Below, one piece after another: positions 11,875-25,700 of a stretch of 64,000 bases of DNA. The position numbers and the translations under genes are program-made. Source of the DNA: Aporrectodea caliginosa (Eukaryota > Annelida > Clitellata > Crassiclitellata > Lumbricidae); contig JACEVL010000062.1 of assembly GCA_020284085.1 (NCBI GenBank), positions 2,855,610 through 2,919,609 on the forward strand. The letters are read 5' to 3'. Below the pieces are notes generated by a model. It saw only the letters and a list, made by a program, of their open reading frames with translations. It was not told the origin of the DNA and ran no database searches. Positions within the stretch are counted from its first letter, which is position 1. The number at the start of each line of letters is the position of its first letter.

Positions 11875-12075
11875 TGCCTTCGTTTGGCGCTGCCTGCTGG
11901 GCCTCGCTCCAACCGATCTGGAATGGCCACCCCTTGGTGCTCCGTTCCCTTCCTAGAACCCCTTCTCAGGCATTCCTCATCTTAAAAATGGTCTAATTTG
12001 GCCGCGCTGGGGTTGGGAGCGCCTCCGAGTAGTTCCATTGAAGAGGCGCTATACAAATTCAAGTAGGCCTAATGA
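11875..12075 (+). mobile_element. LINE 3' tail fragment
   Basis: It contains the decayed end of the RT frame and the family 3' signature gggttgggagcgcctccgag / gaggcgctatacaaattc. It abuts the right duplication of the inverted-arm element, so element A lies at the junction with this fragment. Confidence 0.75.
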
Positions 12076-13540
12076 ATTAATATTTGCAGAGGCTTAGGCC
12101 TAAGTGGGGGTACAAAATTTTGCATTTTTTGTCCTTTCATGACTGGTAATAATTATAATGGCGTCGTTTATATTCTATGCATAGGCCTAGGCCTACTAGT
12201 ACTACTACTACTACTAATAAATTAATAATAATAGGCCTAATACCTACTACTACTATTAAAAAATACTAATAACAATGAAAACGACGATGGTGATCACAAT
12301 GACGATGCTGCTCCGCAATTATTTTGAGTCATGTGGAGAAAATAAGAGAAATAATAATGGGCAAAACAATATGTATGAAAAGTGGGAGGAATGAGTGACA
12401 TCCGTGCAGGCGGTGAATACAGGCCGTGTAGGCGTAACTAAAATGTTCTTTTAATAATAAGAGTAATAAAAGTGATAATAATAAAAATAACGATGAAGAG
12501 GATAGTGAAAATGGTCCGAATCCATTACCGGTTTCTGCAGTGCAGGTATAACATGTAGCGCCTCCGAGTAGTTATCTTGAAGGGGTGCTATATAAATTCC
12601 ATAGATAGATATATAGATAACAATTGAGCGCTTTTGACCTGCTTTAAGGCATTCTTCAGCATGCGACGCAATTAGAGCCACACAAGGAAAGGTACAATCA
12701 TGTAGCAGTTCATCAACGATTTCGTGCAGGATGAAGGTTGGAAGTGGGTCAAGTGTACGTGGCATTGGTCGAGAAGACAGAATAAACAATTTTAGTTTTC
12801 ATGGAAATCTCAAAGCTATCAAGCACAATTATACAGGTTCAATACATGTTCAAACAACTCTTTGGAATGGCACATATGCAGATGTTATACAATCGAGGCA
12901 AGAACAGAGTTCTGATGTGAACTCAAAACTATAGTCTATAATACTGTATACTACTAACAATTTCACTTCTGTACGAATTAGGCCTAATTTAATTAACTCA
13001 AATAACCAATAATGCATTACTAAAATTTAGGAATCCCAAGCAATTCAACCTGATCAATACATGTATTTTTTAAACCTGTATAACTTAATTTAATGTAATC
13101 ACAATAATTTGCTGCATAAAAAATTACTATCACCAACATACATGTAACTACCACAAGCTTCAATCTGAAAAAGTCATGGTATAGCCACTGGATTAATTCA
13201 TATAATTTAACAAGCATTTACTATCTTTAATGAAAATAAACTTTTCAATTCTCATGGAATTATAGTCCATCAGCTGGCAAACCCCATTTATATAGCACCA
13301 ATCTCATGATGGCAGAAAGACTAGCTGAATCAAGTGTCATCAAAACATTTGGAAACAGTAAACAAGCAGCAGTTTTCTGAATGCAGTGTTAGTGTAGGCC
13401 TATTTGTGTAGTGATGAAACCAAAATGTGCAGTTATGAAGACAATATTTGTACACCCTTACTTTTCAACACACTTACTTTTGCCCCAGTATTTACTAAAT
13501 TCTACATATCTCTGTTGATATTTTACGAATTGTGCAGTCA
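12076..13540. other. Intergenic, mostly unassigned
   Basis: Holds (acta)n/(taata)n simple repeats near 12190-12260 and a LINE tail (gcgcctccgagtag, then ggggtgctatataaattcc) at about 12555-12600. A 112-codon minus-strand open frame at 12451-12789 resembles no family I know. No splice-supported exon was found. Confidence 0.5.
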
Positions 13541-13546
13541 TTTATT
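13541..13546 (-). terminator. Candidate poly(A) signal of PGM3
   Basis: AATAAA on the minus strand, 247 bases downstream of the PGM3 stop codon (13793-13795). It is the first canonical signal seen after the stop. Transcript data are not available to confirm cleavage here. Confidence 0.5.
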
Positions 13547-13792
13547 TTTCTTAAAAAGACCAAGAAAGACTTGCATTAAATGAGTCACAGACCATACATG
13601 ATTTGTTTCTAGGTGATTTACTCTGTCCGAATGTTCTGGCCATAGCATTTTGAAACGTTCCCAATCACAATTAACTTAGTCTAACAGGCTAATGCTCTTA
13701 TCGATTGTCATGAGGAATGCTTAATGTTGCAATAGCAATGGCTCATGAATAAACATGAGCTTTGATGCAGTGAAGAGTGACTTGTCTGGTCA

Positions 13793-16700
13793 TTAGGATG
13801 ACGGAGGTTTAGGGCGATCTCCAATGCCACCCGCACAGTCATAGACAACCTGGCTGACTTCATAAGCAAGGAGATCAGCATTAGCCTAAAACAGCATAAC
13901 CACAGAGATAACAGATTAAAATCTCACCTAAATTTGAATCAAATGAAAAGAATTTATACAATTAAATTTACACTCAGAATGAAAAAATGCTAAAAGTTGA
14001 AATACTATAAAATCTAAACCATAATTAAATAACAAGTCTGAGCCTAATATTTTATAATCCTAAAAATTAAAGCAAGTCTTAGTCCTATGGCAACCAAAGC
14101 AGACTTACCACTAAAAATTAACCTAAACTTTTTATAGAACCTATTGCAAACATACAGAAGGAGAGGTGTGATATGAAACAACAACTGCTTCTCAACACAT
14201 CACATATGTAAGGTCCACTATGTAATATTCCTCTGATCACATTGTAGTGCAACTTTAAGAAACACTTTGAATCAAATAACGTTTTATGCAATATAAAATA
14301 AGAGGCAACACTGTATCTGTGATTTAACAAAACGTATAGAGCTTTTCAGAAGTGCTGATAGCAATAACCTCATGAGAAATGACCACTTACTTTTGTGCTG
14401 GCCTCGGCATAAACCCTGACTGCATCTTCAGTTCCAGAAGGACTGAAATTACACACATTCAGAAAAATACACCAAATCTATTGCATGGACTCTACAGTCA
14501 ACTTATGCACATACATGCATAATTGCAAATGAAATATGTAGACGATCACATATGCAAACTCTGGTTACCATGTTTGGATGTTGACTAGCTTTATCCAATT
14601 ATTTATGACTACCTACTGCGGTTTAGCTTCAAACATCTATCAACAGATGCCTTGTGTATTTTAATAATAGACCATAAGGATGAAATGACACAAATTAATT
14701 CTTATACACAATACACAAGACAAATAAAAACAAGATGACCACACGGAAATCTTGTCAACCAACCGAACAAAGCTTCGTGCTTGACTGAACTTGGCCACAA
14801 TGGAATTGATCTTGTCCTGCAGTCCTTGAGGTGACGTCATCCTGCGTTCTGCATCAGTCGTCTGAATCAACGACCTATCCTTCACCTGAATATGAACAGA
14901 AACAAACAAACCCTTGAATACCTGGATCTTGCCAACCAATCCTGACAGCCTCTATGAGAAGAAATTGTAGCACAGTTGGTATTAGCAATAAATGGCTTTT
15001 CGTCAAGCAGCTGAGGAGATAATGATAAAGAAATTTATGACAAAAACTGACAATGATATGCATCAAGACATGCATACCTCTCAAATGTGCAGAGAGGTAC
15101 ATTTGAAATCTTTAGCATCAACGATCTAGAAGAAGTCGGATGATGAGTATGATGATAACGATGGTATTAATGACAACATTGCTATCTACAAGATGATGAA
15201 TACAACACGAAATGATGTGAAACACTTTGATTTTTGAATTGATGATTTTAAGATGATGATGACGTAATTCATGATGATCAAATATGGCAAAAATCAGCAT
15301 GTCTCTTACATACCTTGACCTTGAGCTGCCGGTTGGGGAGGTCAGTATAAGTTTTACTCCAAGTCTTGACATCCCACTTGTTATATCTCAGTATGGTCTC
15401 AACAAGAAGCAAATCAGAAATGGCATCACCAACCGTCTACAAAAACATAAAAACATCACAATCACATGAAACCACACCTCACACATAGAACCATCAAAAT
15501 GAGTCTCCATTTGCGTGGAGTATTGGAACAGGCCAAATATAAAAATTCAGTAATAACAATATCATCATAATAGAAAATAATAATAACATCATAATAAAAA
15601 TAACCGACACATTTACTTCTGCCACAATGGCATAAAATAACAAAAAACATATAAAAATAGTTAAACTACAAATTTTGCTTAGTACTAACAACATTACTAT
15701 TATTATGACATTTTTGTGAAACATTTTTGTAAAATAATTAATATCCATGTTTGTAATTATAAATGTACTAAAAATTCATAATCAAAGGCGCTCTCTACAC
15801 TAGTGCAAATGATGTTGAAGTTCACTAACAATGAAACGTCAGAAAGCAAACAATGCACAGATAACCAAATAAGCCGCCAGTGGCAGGCTCCTGCACACAT
15901 GTAGAGTGCAACCAATGAGTTCTATCAAGAGTTGAAAGTCGATACATTGATGAGAGGCCTTGAACCGAGCTGTATCAAAGATGAAGGTTAAATTACAGTC
16001 CGTGCGGTTCACCATTGGAGCACAAGGTAGCCTTGCCATCTAGCAGTCCCTCACAGATGGAAGACGACGCAGTGTCTGGACAACACAGGCAGGAATTCAT
16101 CAATGGCTGTTCAGTTGGACATAGAACATATCTGTAACTGACAGTTGGTGCAACTTTTCTTGCCCTTCCATCACCAAATCCAAGAGTTCCTCATTGCAGA
16201 TGGCATACAAACATCTGAAGCTCAACATTGCTTAGGTGAGATCCTGTCCACCCTTTATGATCATGATACAGTTAAATGCGACTAAACGTTGTACAAAACA
16301 CATTACAACCTTTGCAAAATCAAAACTATCTTCGAAACTCAGCCTCAAAAGCAAAAAGAGTGTTAAAATGATTAAATGACAATCGATGAACTGAAGTAAA
16401 TAAAGATGACTGTGACTGAACCTGATTAATGAGGTCAATCGTATGCAAGAGGCGTACAGCAGCCAATCGAACAGAATCTTTGTTACTATTAAAACATAAC
16501 AAAATAAACTGCACATTAACAACAAACAAAATAATCCAAAAAGTGCAAGGGAGAAGTGTGAAAGACTGATATTGCTTAACACAGAGGTCCTGGGATGCAA
16601 CGTACACAGAGAAAACAAAAATAAAATGGCAAATTGGAAAAGGTCAAAGTATTGTTGTCTGTAATTTACTGAAACCCATATACAGACAAATGTTTCAACA

Positions 16701-19700
16701 CTCATGGTGATTGGTTTACACACGAGTTCAAGAAATGCTTAAAACATTCTAACTCTATCAATAAGACCATTTCCACATTAAGACTAAGCGGACAGTCATT
16801 TTAGTCATACATAATAACAGACATGCACTTGATCTTCTGCTCATCTACTTTACATAACAATCACAGATCATAGAGATATACAGATGGTGTTAAGTAATCG
16901 GCATATGAATGAATGATGGACTCTTCATGACTCCATATGAAATATTTAACGTCCAAGAACAAAACCTGCACTTCACATTCAATCAAAGCTGAACTGAAAA
17001 TCCTACCCAATCAAGATAGTTTTATCAATGACTATGTCTAACCAATCCTCTATTCACCGAATCCCACCTAACCCTGCTGGGGTCGGCCCAACTTTCTGGA
17101 ATAGGTTGCCTAGCACCCTACGATATGAGTTCCTTGGTCTTAATTTACTTCTATTCTGCAAGCACATGAAAACCTATTCTGTTCAATTTTGCTTTGCTGT
17201 CGATAGGTTGGGACTGCCTCTGATGACTTTCTCTTGAAGAGGAGCTATATAAATAAGTGATCGCAATTACTAACTAATAACAATGAAACGGCAAAAAGTA
17301 ACAATCTACATGTACATGCATTATTTAACATAAAAGAATTGCTAAAAAAACCTGACTAAAAGAAGGTTTAGAATATTCATTACATAAAACATTTACACAA
17401 AACGAGAGCACATGCTAAATAGCATGCACTAGAGAGATACAAATGCAAAGATATTCGTCACCTTGGTTGTTCTGATATCTCTTTGACTTTTTTAATTGCA
17501 CACTCTTGAAACAGAACCTACAATCAACACCGATGACTACAATTGCCGCCATAGTTTATATCACAATATAATCTGTGCCTCAACTTCAGACTAACTGATC
17601 TTGCATGCATAATAAGAGCTTTGAATAAATAAATGAATACAACTTTTTATTATACAGTAACCTTAGCAAAAACGCATGACTACATTTACTTAGAAGTGCT
17701 TGTTGCTCACCACTGTGTTCAAGCTTTGATTTCTTATACAAATTAATGCCAAATAAGGAAAAGGAAAAGTTCTTCTGGTCTAGTGGGGTGGTGTTCCTAC
17801 ACTTTCAGCCCTTGAACCAGCAGAGGATAAATCCCAAGATCCTGGTCATGAGGCCAAAGAATCACAGAACTTGCCAATTACCTACAAGCTTATGCCCAAA
17901 GACACTGTTTGGTGAAAAAAGGAAACAATTGTTTGATGGTCAAGTTAACATTTACCCTCATGCCACAAGATCTTTCCAACAGGAAAATGTCTCTAACAAG
18001 AATAGTTGATAGATTACAAAATGAACCGACAATTCTATTGAAAATGTCTCAATCTAACCTTAGTCAAAAACTCACTTCAGTCCTATGAATTATGAGCCTA
18101 TGAACTATTCCTTAACCTAAACAAAAGTTAGCATATCTCAGCATCATATGTACAACATACAATACCCACATGGAAATAATTTCATATAGGTTTCATATGT
18201 CCTACATTATGGTGTTGCTCTTATGTAGCTTTAATCTATTTTCATTGCTCAGATTAAACCCTTTCTTTAATCGATAGATCTCTTGGTAAATGCATACTGT
18301 TCCATGTCCATTTGCTTCAAAGTAGACACCAATGTCAAATTCCTGTGCTTTATGGTGCAAATGCTTGACTCCGGTAGGCACACAGACAACAGGCACTTTC
18401 TGAAACATCATCACAAGACATCAGTAGTTACCACCACCAACATCATCATCACCACCAACATCATCATCACCACAACCATCATCATCACCTCAACTATCTG
18501 AAGCAAGGAGTTTAAACATGAAAGTTATGATCACCAGCTATAGTTATACTCTCCTTGGGCTTCGTTGCTAATGCAGTGGTCCTTCACTTTTGCCGTCACG
18601 ATTTGAATCGTGTATATTAAAAAAAACAGTAATGAGACACCATATAGTTTGCCAAGCAGGAGTTCTCTAACTGATGTTGGTGCCAAAAGCCAATAAGATG
18701 CTTTCATCTTATCCATCAGCTGTGTACTAAAAAATGACTGACCTGACCTCTCTTTATCTTACGACAGAAGACAAGTTATAAACATCATTACCATCAAGTT
18801 TTTGCTATCGGAACAATCGTCAATGTTCTCATTTATTTAATCATCATCTCTTTTACTGATCACCAAGTCAAGAATGTAAATGCTGAACAACTAAAGGGCA
18901 CAACACTCTAATAACATGAATGTGACACCTTTCTGGTGTGAAGTGTAATTTGAAGCCCAGAATACACACAGTATTTTCATAAGTATTCATACATAAAATA
19001 ATCTCTCCTTCAGGCTTGAATTAATTTCGTCCAGAAGAATAAAAGGTGTTTAGTAATACATACTGAGGCTCAAGTTTATATTTTTATATTAACTTACAGC
19101 AATATTGTTGATGTAGTCAGTGGAGGCTCCATTGGCATAGGCTGTCTGGATGACTCCGATCCGTAGTGAAGTGATTCCAGTCTCTCTCACTAACTCTCCA
19201 ATGTAGTTGGCCATCTGAACAGACAATTTATCACAAAGTCCAAGTCTCAAAGTGTCATTGCATGGAATAAGGTAATATATTTATAAAGTAAACATTACAA
19301 ACTAAAGCATAGCAATCAATGTTTTGTTACAATACATTATGATACATACATACAAAACCTACGGTACAAACAGCACACTGTATCTCTGCTTGAAACTTAG
19401 GCTCAACTGCATCACTGACATTTATCAAAAAGTATCACAATTTTCATATGTTTTGTCACTTTCTTAAAATGCATCATACCAACATTTAACTGAAAATCAT
19501 CTACTTTTATTCAATACAGTTTATGTGGCAAGAAGCCAAATAATCCCAAAAATCGCCACTAACAAAATGCTCTTTAGTACAGTCTTTCTTCAGTTAGGCC
19601 ACACAGTCATAGAAAGCCATGGAAACTATTCAAGTAGGTTGCAGAGCCAATTACAAAATAAGATTTCAAACCTTAGAAGCTGTATCATGAAGTCAGGCAC

Positions 19701-22700
19701 ATAATTACAGTCTAATGTAATGACAAATTAAAGCAAACTTCGAAGTTTCTCCTTTTGTGTGGTACTTAAAACGTTTTGATACATACATTAAGTGTTTTGA
19801 TGCATACACGCATACATAGATACATAAATAATGAACCTTAGTTTCAGCACTAATACAGAATCTGCCTGTAATTGCAAATAAGTGTTGTTTAATAGCAGAA
19901 TAACTTTAACGTATTCTAACCTCTTAGGTCGAGCATCTTATATGAATCAAAATGACTTTCGAAATCCAGAATCAAACAAGTAACAAGAAAATTCCTATAA
20001 AATCCACTCACCAATGTTGCAATTTTATCTCCATCTAGAAGCTGGAAAGATCCGTCTGTTGCAAACAGATATCACAAAGGTCAGAAACCACTTAGTCAAT
20101 ATAATCCGTCACCATCATTCATTACACAGACAACACTATTATTGTCATTGTATTCAGTATCACCTAGATCGTTTTGAAATTGTCACCACTACTTCAGCTG
20201 TTGTCACGTTGGAGAGGTTCTTAAACTGTCCTATACACCATGACCACGATCACGACCACCATGACCACGACCCACCATCACCACCAAGACTACGACCACC
20301 ACTAGCATGGGAATGACGACGATACGATGACCACCACCACAGGTTCTTAAAAGATACTATATAAATAACCAGGTGCATCACTACTAGCACAATCATTGCT
20401 GCACTAATCATTAATCATTGCTGCGATACTCATTAATCATTGCTGCGATACTCATTATTCATTGCTGCACCTATAATTAATCATTGCTGCACTAATCATT
20501 AATCATTGCTACACTAATCATTAATCATTGCTACACTAATAATTAATCATTGCTGCACTAATCATTAATCATTGCTACACTAATAATTAATCATTGCTAC
20601 ACTAATAATTAATCATTGCTACACTAATAATTAATCATTGCTACACTAATAATTAATCATTGCTACACTAATCATTAATCATTGCTACACTAATAATTAA
20701 TCATTGCTGCACTAATCATTAATCATTGCTACACTAATAATTAATCATTGCTACACTAATAATTAATCATTGCTACACTAATAATTAATCATTGCTACAC
20801 TAATAATTAATCATTGCTACACTAATCGTTAATCATTGCTACACTAATAATTAATCATTGCGGCACTAATCATTAATCATTGCTACACTAATCATTAATC
20901 ATTGCTGCACTAATCATTAATCATTGCGGCACTAATCATTAATCATTGCTACACTAATAATTAATCATTGCTGCACTAATCATTAATCATTGCTACACTA
21001 ATCATTAATCATTGCTACACTAATCATTAATCATTGCTACACTAATAATTAATCATTGCTGCACTAATCATTAATCATTGCTACACTAATCGTTAATCAT
21101 TGCTGCACTAATCGTTAATCATTGCTACACTAATAATTAATCATTGCTACACTAATCATTAATCATTGCTACACTAATCATTAATCATTGCTACACTAAT
21201 AATTAATCATTGCTACACTAATAATTAATCATTGCTGCACTAATCATTAATCATTGCTGCACTAATCATTAATCATTTAACCATTGCTGCACTAATCATT
21301 AATCATTGCTGCACTTATCATTAATCATTGCTGCATTAATCATTGCTGCACTAATCATTAATCATTGCTGCACTAATCATTAATCATTGCTACACTAATC
21401 ATTAATCATTGCTATACTAATCATTAATCATTGCTACACTAATCATTAATCATTGCTGCATTAATCATTAATCATTGCTACACTAATCATTAATCATTGC
21501 TACACTAATCATTAATCATTGCTACACTAATCATTAATCATTGCTACACTAATCATTAATCATTGCTGCACTAATTGTTAATAATTGCTGCACTAATCAT
21601 TAATCATTGCTGCACTAATCATTAATCATTGCTGCACTAATCATTAATCATTGCTACACTAATCATTAATCATTGCTGCACTAATTGTTAATCATTGCTG
21701 CACTAATCATTAATCATTGCTACACTAATCATTAATCATTGCTGCACTAATTGTTAATCATTGCTGCACTAATCATTAATCATTGCTACACTAATCATTA
21801 ATCATTGCTACACTAATCATTCTTGTCAAAATCTGATTAGTTGTCTCCTGAATTAGTCTAAAACAGGAGACAAACAATGACTATCCTCTAAATAAACAGG
21901 AAGACAAATAATGACTATCCTCTAAACAACTTACTTTCATCCGTGAAGTAGTATACCAATCTGTCTCCATCGCCATCAAATGAAGCACATCGCATTCCTG
22001 GCCCTGTAGGGGACCCTTTACAACAAAAAACAACAACAAATAACACTGACATGCTGTGCAACACATGAGCAACAGTTCAGCAAAACACAAATGGAACATA
22101 AGACAATTGCAGAGAAATTAGCAAAATCAAGTCAACAGATTTTGGCCTCTTGACCACACAGGTCTCTTCATGCATCATGTGCAAATGTTTACTTTCAGTG
22201 TCTTTGTAACCACAATAGCAACTTCACTGCCTTTTACTTCAGTTGCTCTGAGAATCTAAAGACGCTATATAAATGGTTGCTTCAGCTACATAATCTTACA
22301 TTTTATACTAAAACTGTTAAAAGTTGAAACTCAAAATATACATGATTCCAATAACCTTGAAGATTAGTCATCAACACAGAAAGATAAGTACTTCTACTTT
22401 CTGTTTAACTAACAATCTATTTTGAACTTAAATAAAAATGAGATACGGAAGGAAATACAGGCCATCAATCCCCAACTGCCGACAAGTCAGTCATACATTA
22501 GGTAGTTTAAAATGCATCAGTCAGCTTGGTTAAAGCAATTGAGGTGATCATGCAACATAAAACTATCAAAATTTATCTTGTTTATTCTTATTCAGAGGTG
22601 TCCAACCTTTTTGGGTGAAGAGCCACATTGCCATTTTTCTAAGACTTCAGGGCCAAAGATAAAATTTCACCAATAGTTAAAAAAACACAATGCATACTTG

Positions 22701-25700
22701 TGGAATAAAGCCGCTTAATATTATATTCCTTATTGACTGCTCTCTTCTTGACAGATCAAACATAACACACCCTCAGAATGCTCAATGACAAAAAAATTCT
22801 TTGGTCCACATATTTAAAAAAATTCTACATCTGTCTCACTTTTTACCAGCATTTGGTGCCGAAAGAAAGATTACGTATTGCACCACAAAGCTAGCATTAA
22901 AACTTCAAGTCATGTGAAGCAAAGAATATTGGGAAATTGTCAAGATCAGCAACTTAAAATGCAAATCATAATTTCAGACATAAAAAATCAATTTTGCTAA
23001 AACTCGATGGGCGGATTAACCTACTCAGAGGTCTGGATTGTGGCCTGTGGGCTGTGTGTTGGACAACCCTGTTCTTATCAGTTCATCAAGTGACACTAGA
23101 AGTGACAGTCTCATACAGCAAACAGTCTGCACAATACATATACAGTAGCTTGAAACTGATACTGACCAAGCGGAACCTTCTGATCGACCTTAACAAAATC
23201 TGCTCCACACTAGAACACAAAACAAAGACACCTTAGTGCATGTCAAGAAGCCATAATATACACTGTACTCAGACTAGGACAGTGCAATCTTCTTTCAACC
23301 TGATAAACAAGCGGTACAGACAGAACACATAGTGAACTCAGAATACAGCAATTCATGACATAAACAAAGTTACGTCAAAGTCAAAGTTCCATTTGTGCAC
23401 ACTACAACTAGATTGCTTTTTAATGAATATCAGAAACAAATTTTACTCTCGCAGACTGTATGAAAACAACACGATACACAACTCAACTGAACCAGATAAG
23501 ACTATAATGCAGTTGATCTCTTTGGTAGATATGCTTGGTCCAGTGATTGAGATTCTGAGTTTGTTCAGCAGACTCTGTTGTTAACATGTTCTTGTCTCTG
23601 TCATCAAGCAGTAAAATTTGGTAACAGTATAATCTGGGAATGAAATGGCATGTTCTCCAATGGAATATGTCTGTTTCTGGCTCAAAGATGTGACATCACA
23701 CAAGCAGATGAGACTTGAATACAATATCATGACAATATACCTATAAATATACAATGAAACCCTAGTTCTGACATCCATAAGATACAGAAAGTAAATGACA
23801 GTTCAAGTGTAAGCCATCACCAGATCCAAGCCCAATGCAGTATGACAATCACCTAATAAATCTGAAGAACTAACAATGCAAAAATTTTGGTAATGGATTT
23901 CACTTCCAGCTAAAGACTTTACCATGTGATTAAGTTTTCCAGAAGATCCATCATTGAATATAACGACTTGAAGGAGACTGCCTAATGACTTCAACATCTC
24001 CTTCATCTTCAGAGCACCAATGCCATTTGCGCCATCAATCCACAGACGTGGTTCATACGAGCCATGTCCCGAAATCTACAAGCAGCGAAACATTCTATAA
24101 ACACAAGCCCAACCACACTGACACCCATATCCAGAGAAACTCACCAGCAAGAAAATAATTCTAATAATAGAAAACAGGGCAAATAATTTCAGTCTTTGCT
24201 TGGACTGTACTGTTCATCGCATTGCCCTCACAGAGAACCTGAATGCATGATATATCTGTGCAGCGCCATAACTTCTTCGCTTCTCACATTAATCGTCTAT
24301 GGTCTGAATCTAAACTGAACTTTCCGGTTGACTCACATCAGCGTTGAGTTGTTGGAATGCTTTTGCTAGTTTGCTATAGTAGCCGATCTCCGTCGGCTGC
24401 CCGTAAGCACCATGGCTATTCGTGCATCGAACCAAATAATGCAGCTGAGGCGTCGTCAAAAGCCCTTGGAGAAAGAACAGAAAAAAAACTGAGATGAGAA
24501 GTTGCCTGTTTACATTTTTCATATTCCTAATATCTGTCCAGTCTGCATGTGCTGAAACACAAATAAGACACAGCAATGCAACTGGACAACATCGCCTTGT
24601 AGTTGACATGGCTGACAACAAAGTGCCATTTCACATGCACAAGGACCTGAACCCAATATATCAACAGGTGCAAGGCAAACCCATTACCAATCTGCCACAG
24701 TGTGCTGCTCTGCCTCTAACAATACAGTAACTGTAACATTACACGAAACATACACAAACTGCTTCTGAAAGAGAAACATGTTCCACCAGCTTAATCTAAC
24801 ACACTTAGCAACACAATAAATACAGGGATATGGTAGCCAACTGGTTAAAGTGCTCATCTTGTAATGCGAGCCTCAGAGAGAATGGTTAGCATGTTGGGAC
24901 ATTGAGCAAGTCCTTTACTCACAACTGCTCAGCACCACCGATTGATGCTTGGTCATTAGATAGTGGTGCTTAACAACACATAACAATAATAATAATTCAT
25001 ATACAACAGAATTTAGCACAAGTTTAGTGGAAGGACAGACAATGAAGAAACGGTTCTACCATTATTTCGACGGCCAGCATAAGCTCTCTGTCTACAGGAT
25101 ACTTGTAATAGAAGTAATACTTCTGTTCAACGATATAACTTGCATGTACACGACATGCATTCGTTCAACATCGACGCCCGGTTAATGGATAATGTTTCAG
25201 GCAGGACAAGCTGCTTTGGTTGTTCATGCAATGATGCATCAAGTTGAAGATCATTTTGCTGATGTTTAATTGCCTTGCCAGTTGTCCTCCATCCTATCTT
25301 AAAGCGCCAAGTATTTCAGTGTTATCCATCCCTGGCCGAAGATTTCTTCCCTCTGCAGCACAAGGGGTGTTCTGATTTTCCTCCATCTTGTACTTTAACA
25401 ATTCAACATGGATGCTTTGCTGTGGTTGGCCCTCACTCTGGAACAGACTTCCATGAAACCTGCAACGTAATCTCCTTGACCTTCTTCTCCTGGCTCTAGT
25501 TTGCCATCAAACAAAGACCATTCTGTTTGATCATGATCTTGTGTCATCAGGTCACAGTATGTACCTCTGAGTAGTTTTCTTACATGTGCAATTATGATCA
25601 TGATTAAAAGGAAAAACTTAGTTAAGTCAGTCTGTCTGTCTGTCTGTCTGTGTCTGTCTGTCTGTCTGTATATTAGAGTTAGCAAAGTGTTTTACCTACC

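Noticed and set aside
12451..12789. A 112-codon minus-strand frame upstream of the PGM3 3' end
   Set aside because: No family resemblance, no consistent splice structure, and partly overlapped by a LINE tail.
20385..21815. CRISPR-like array of regular repeats
   Set aside because: Units are contiguous 22-bp tandem repeats without unique spacers, in an animal intron.
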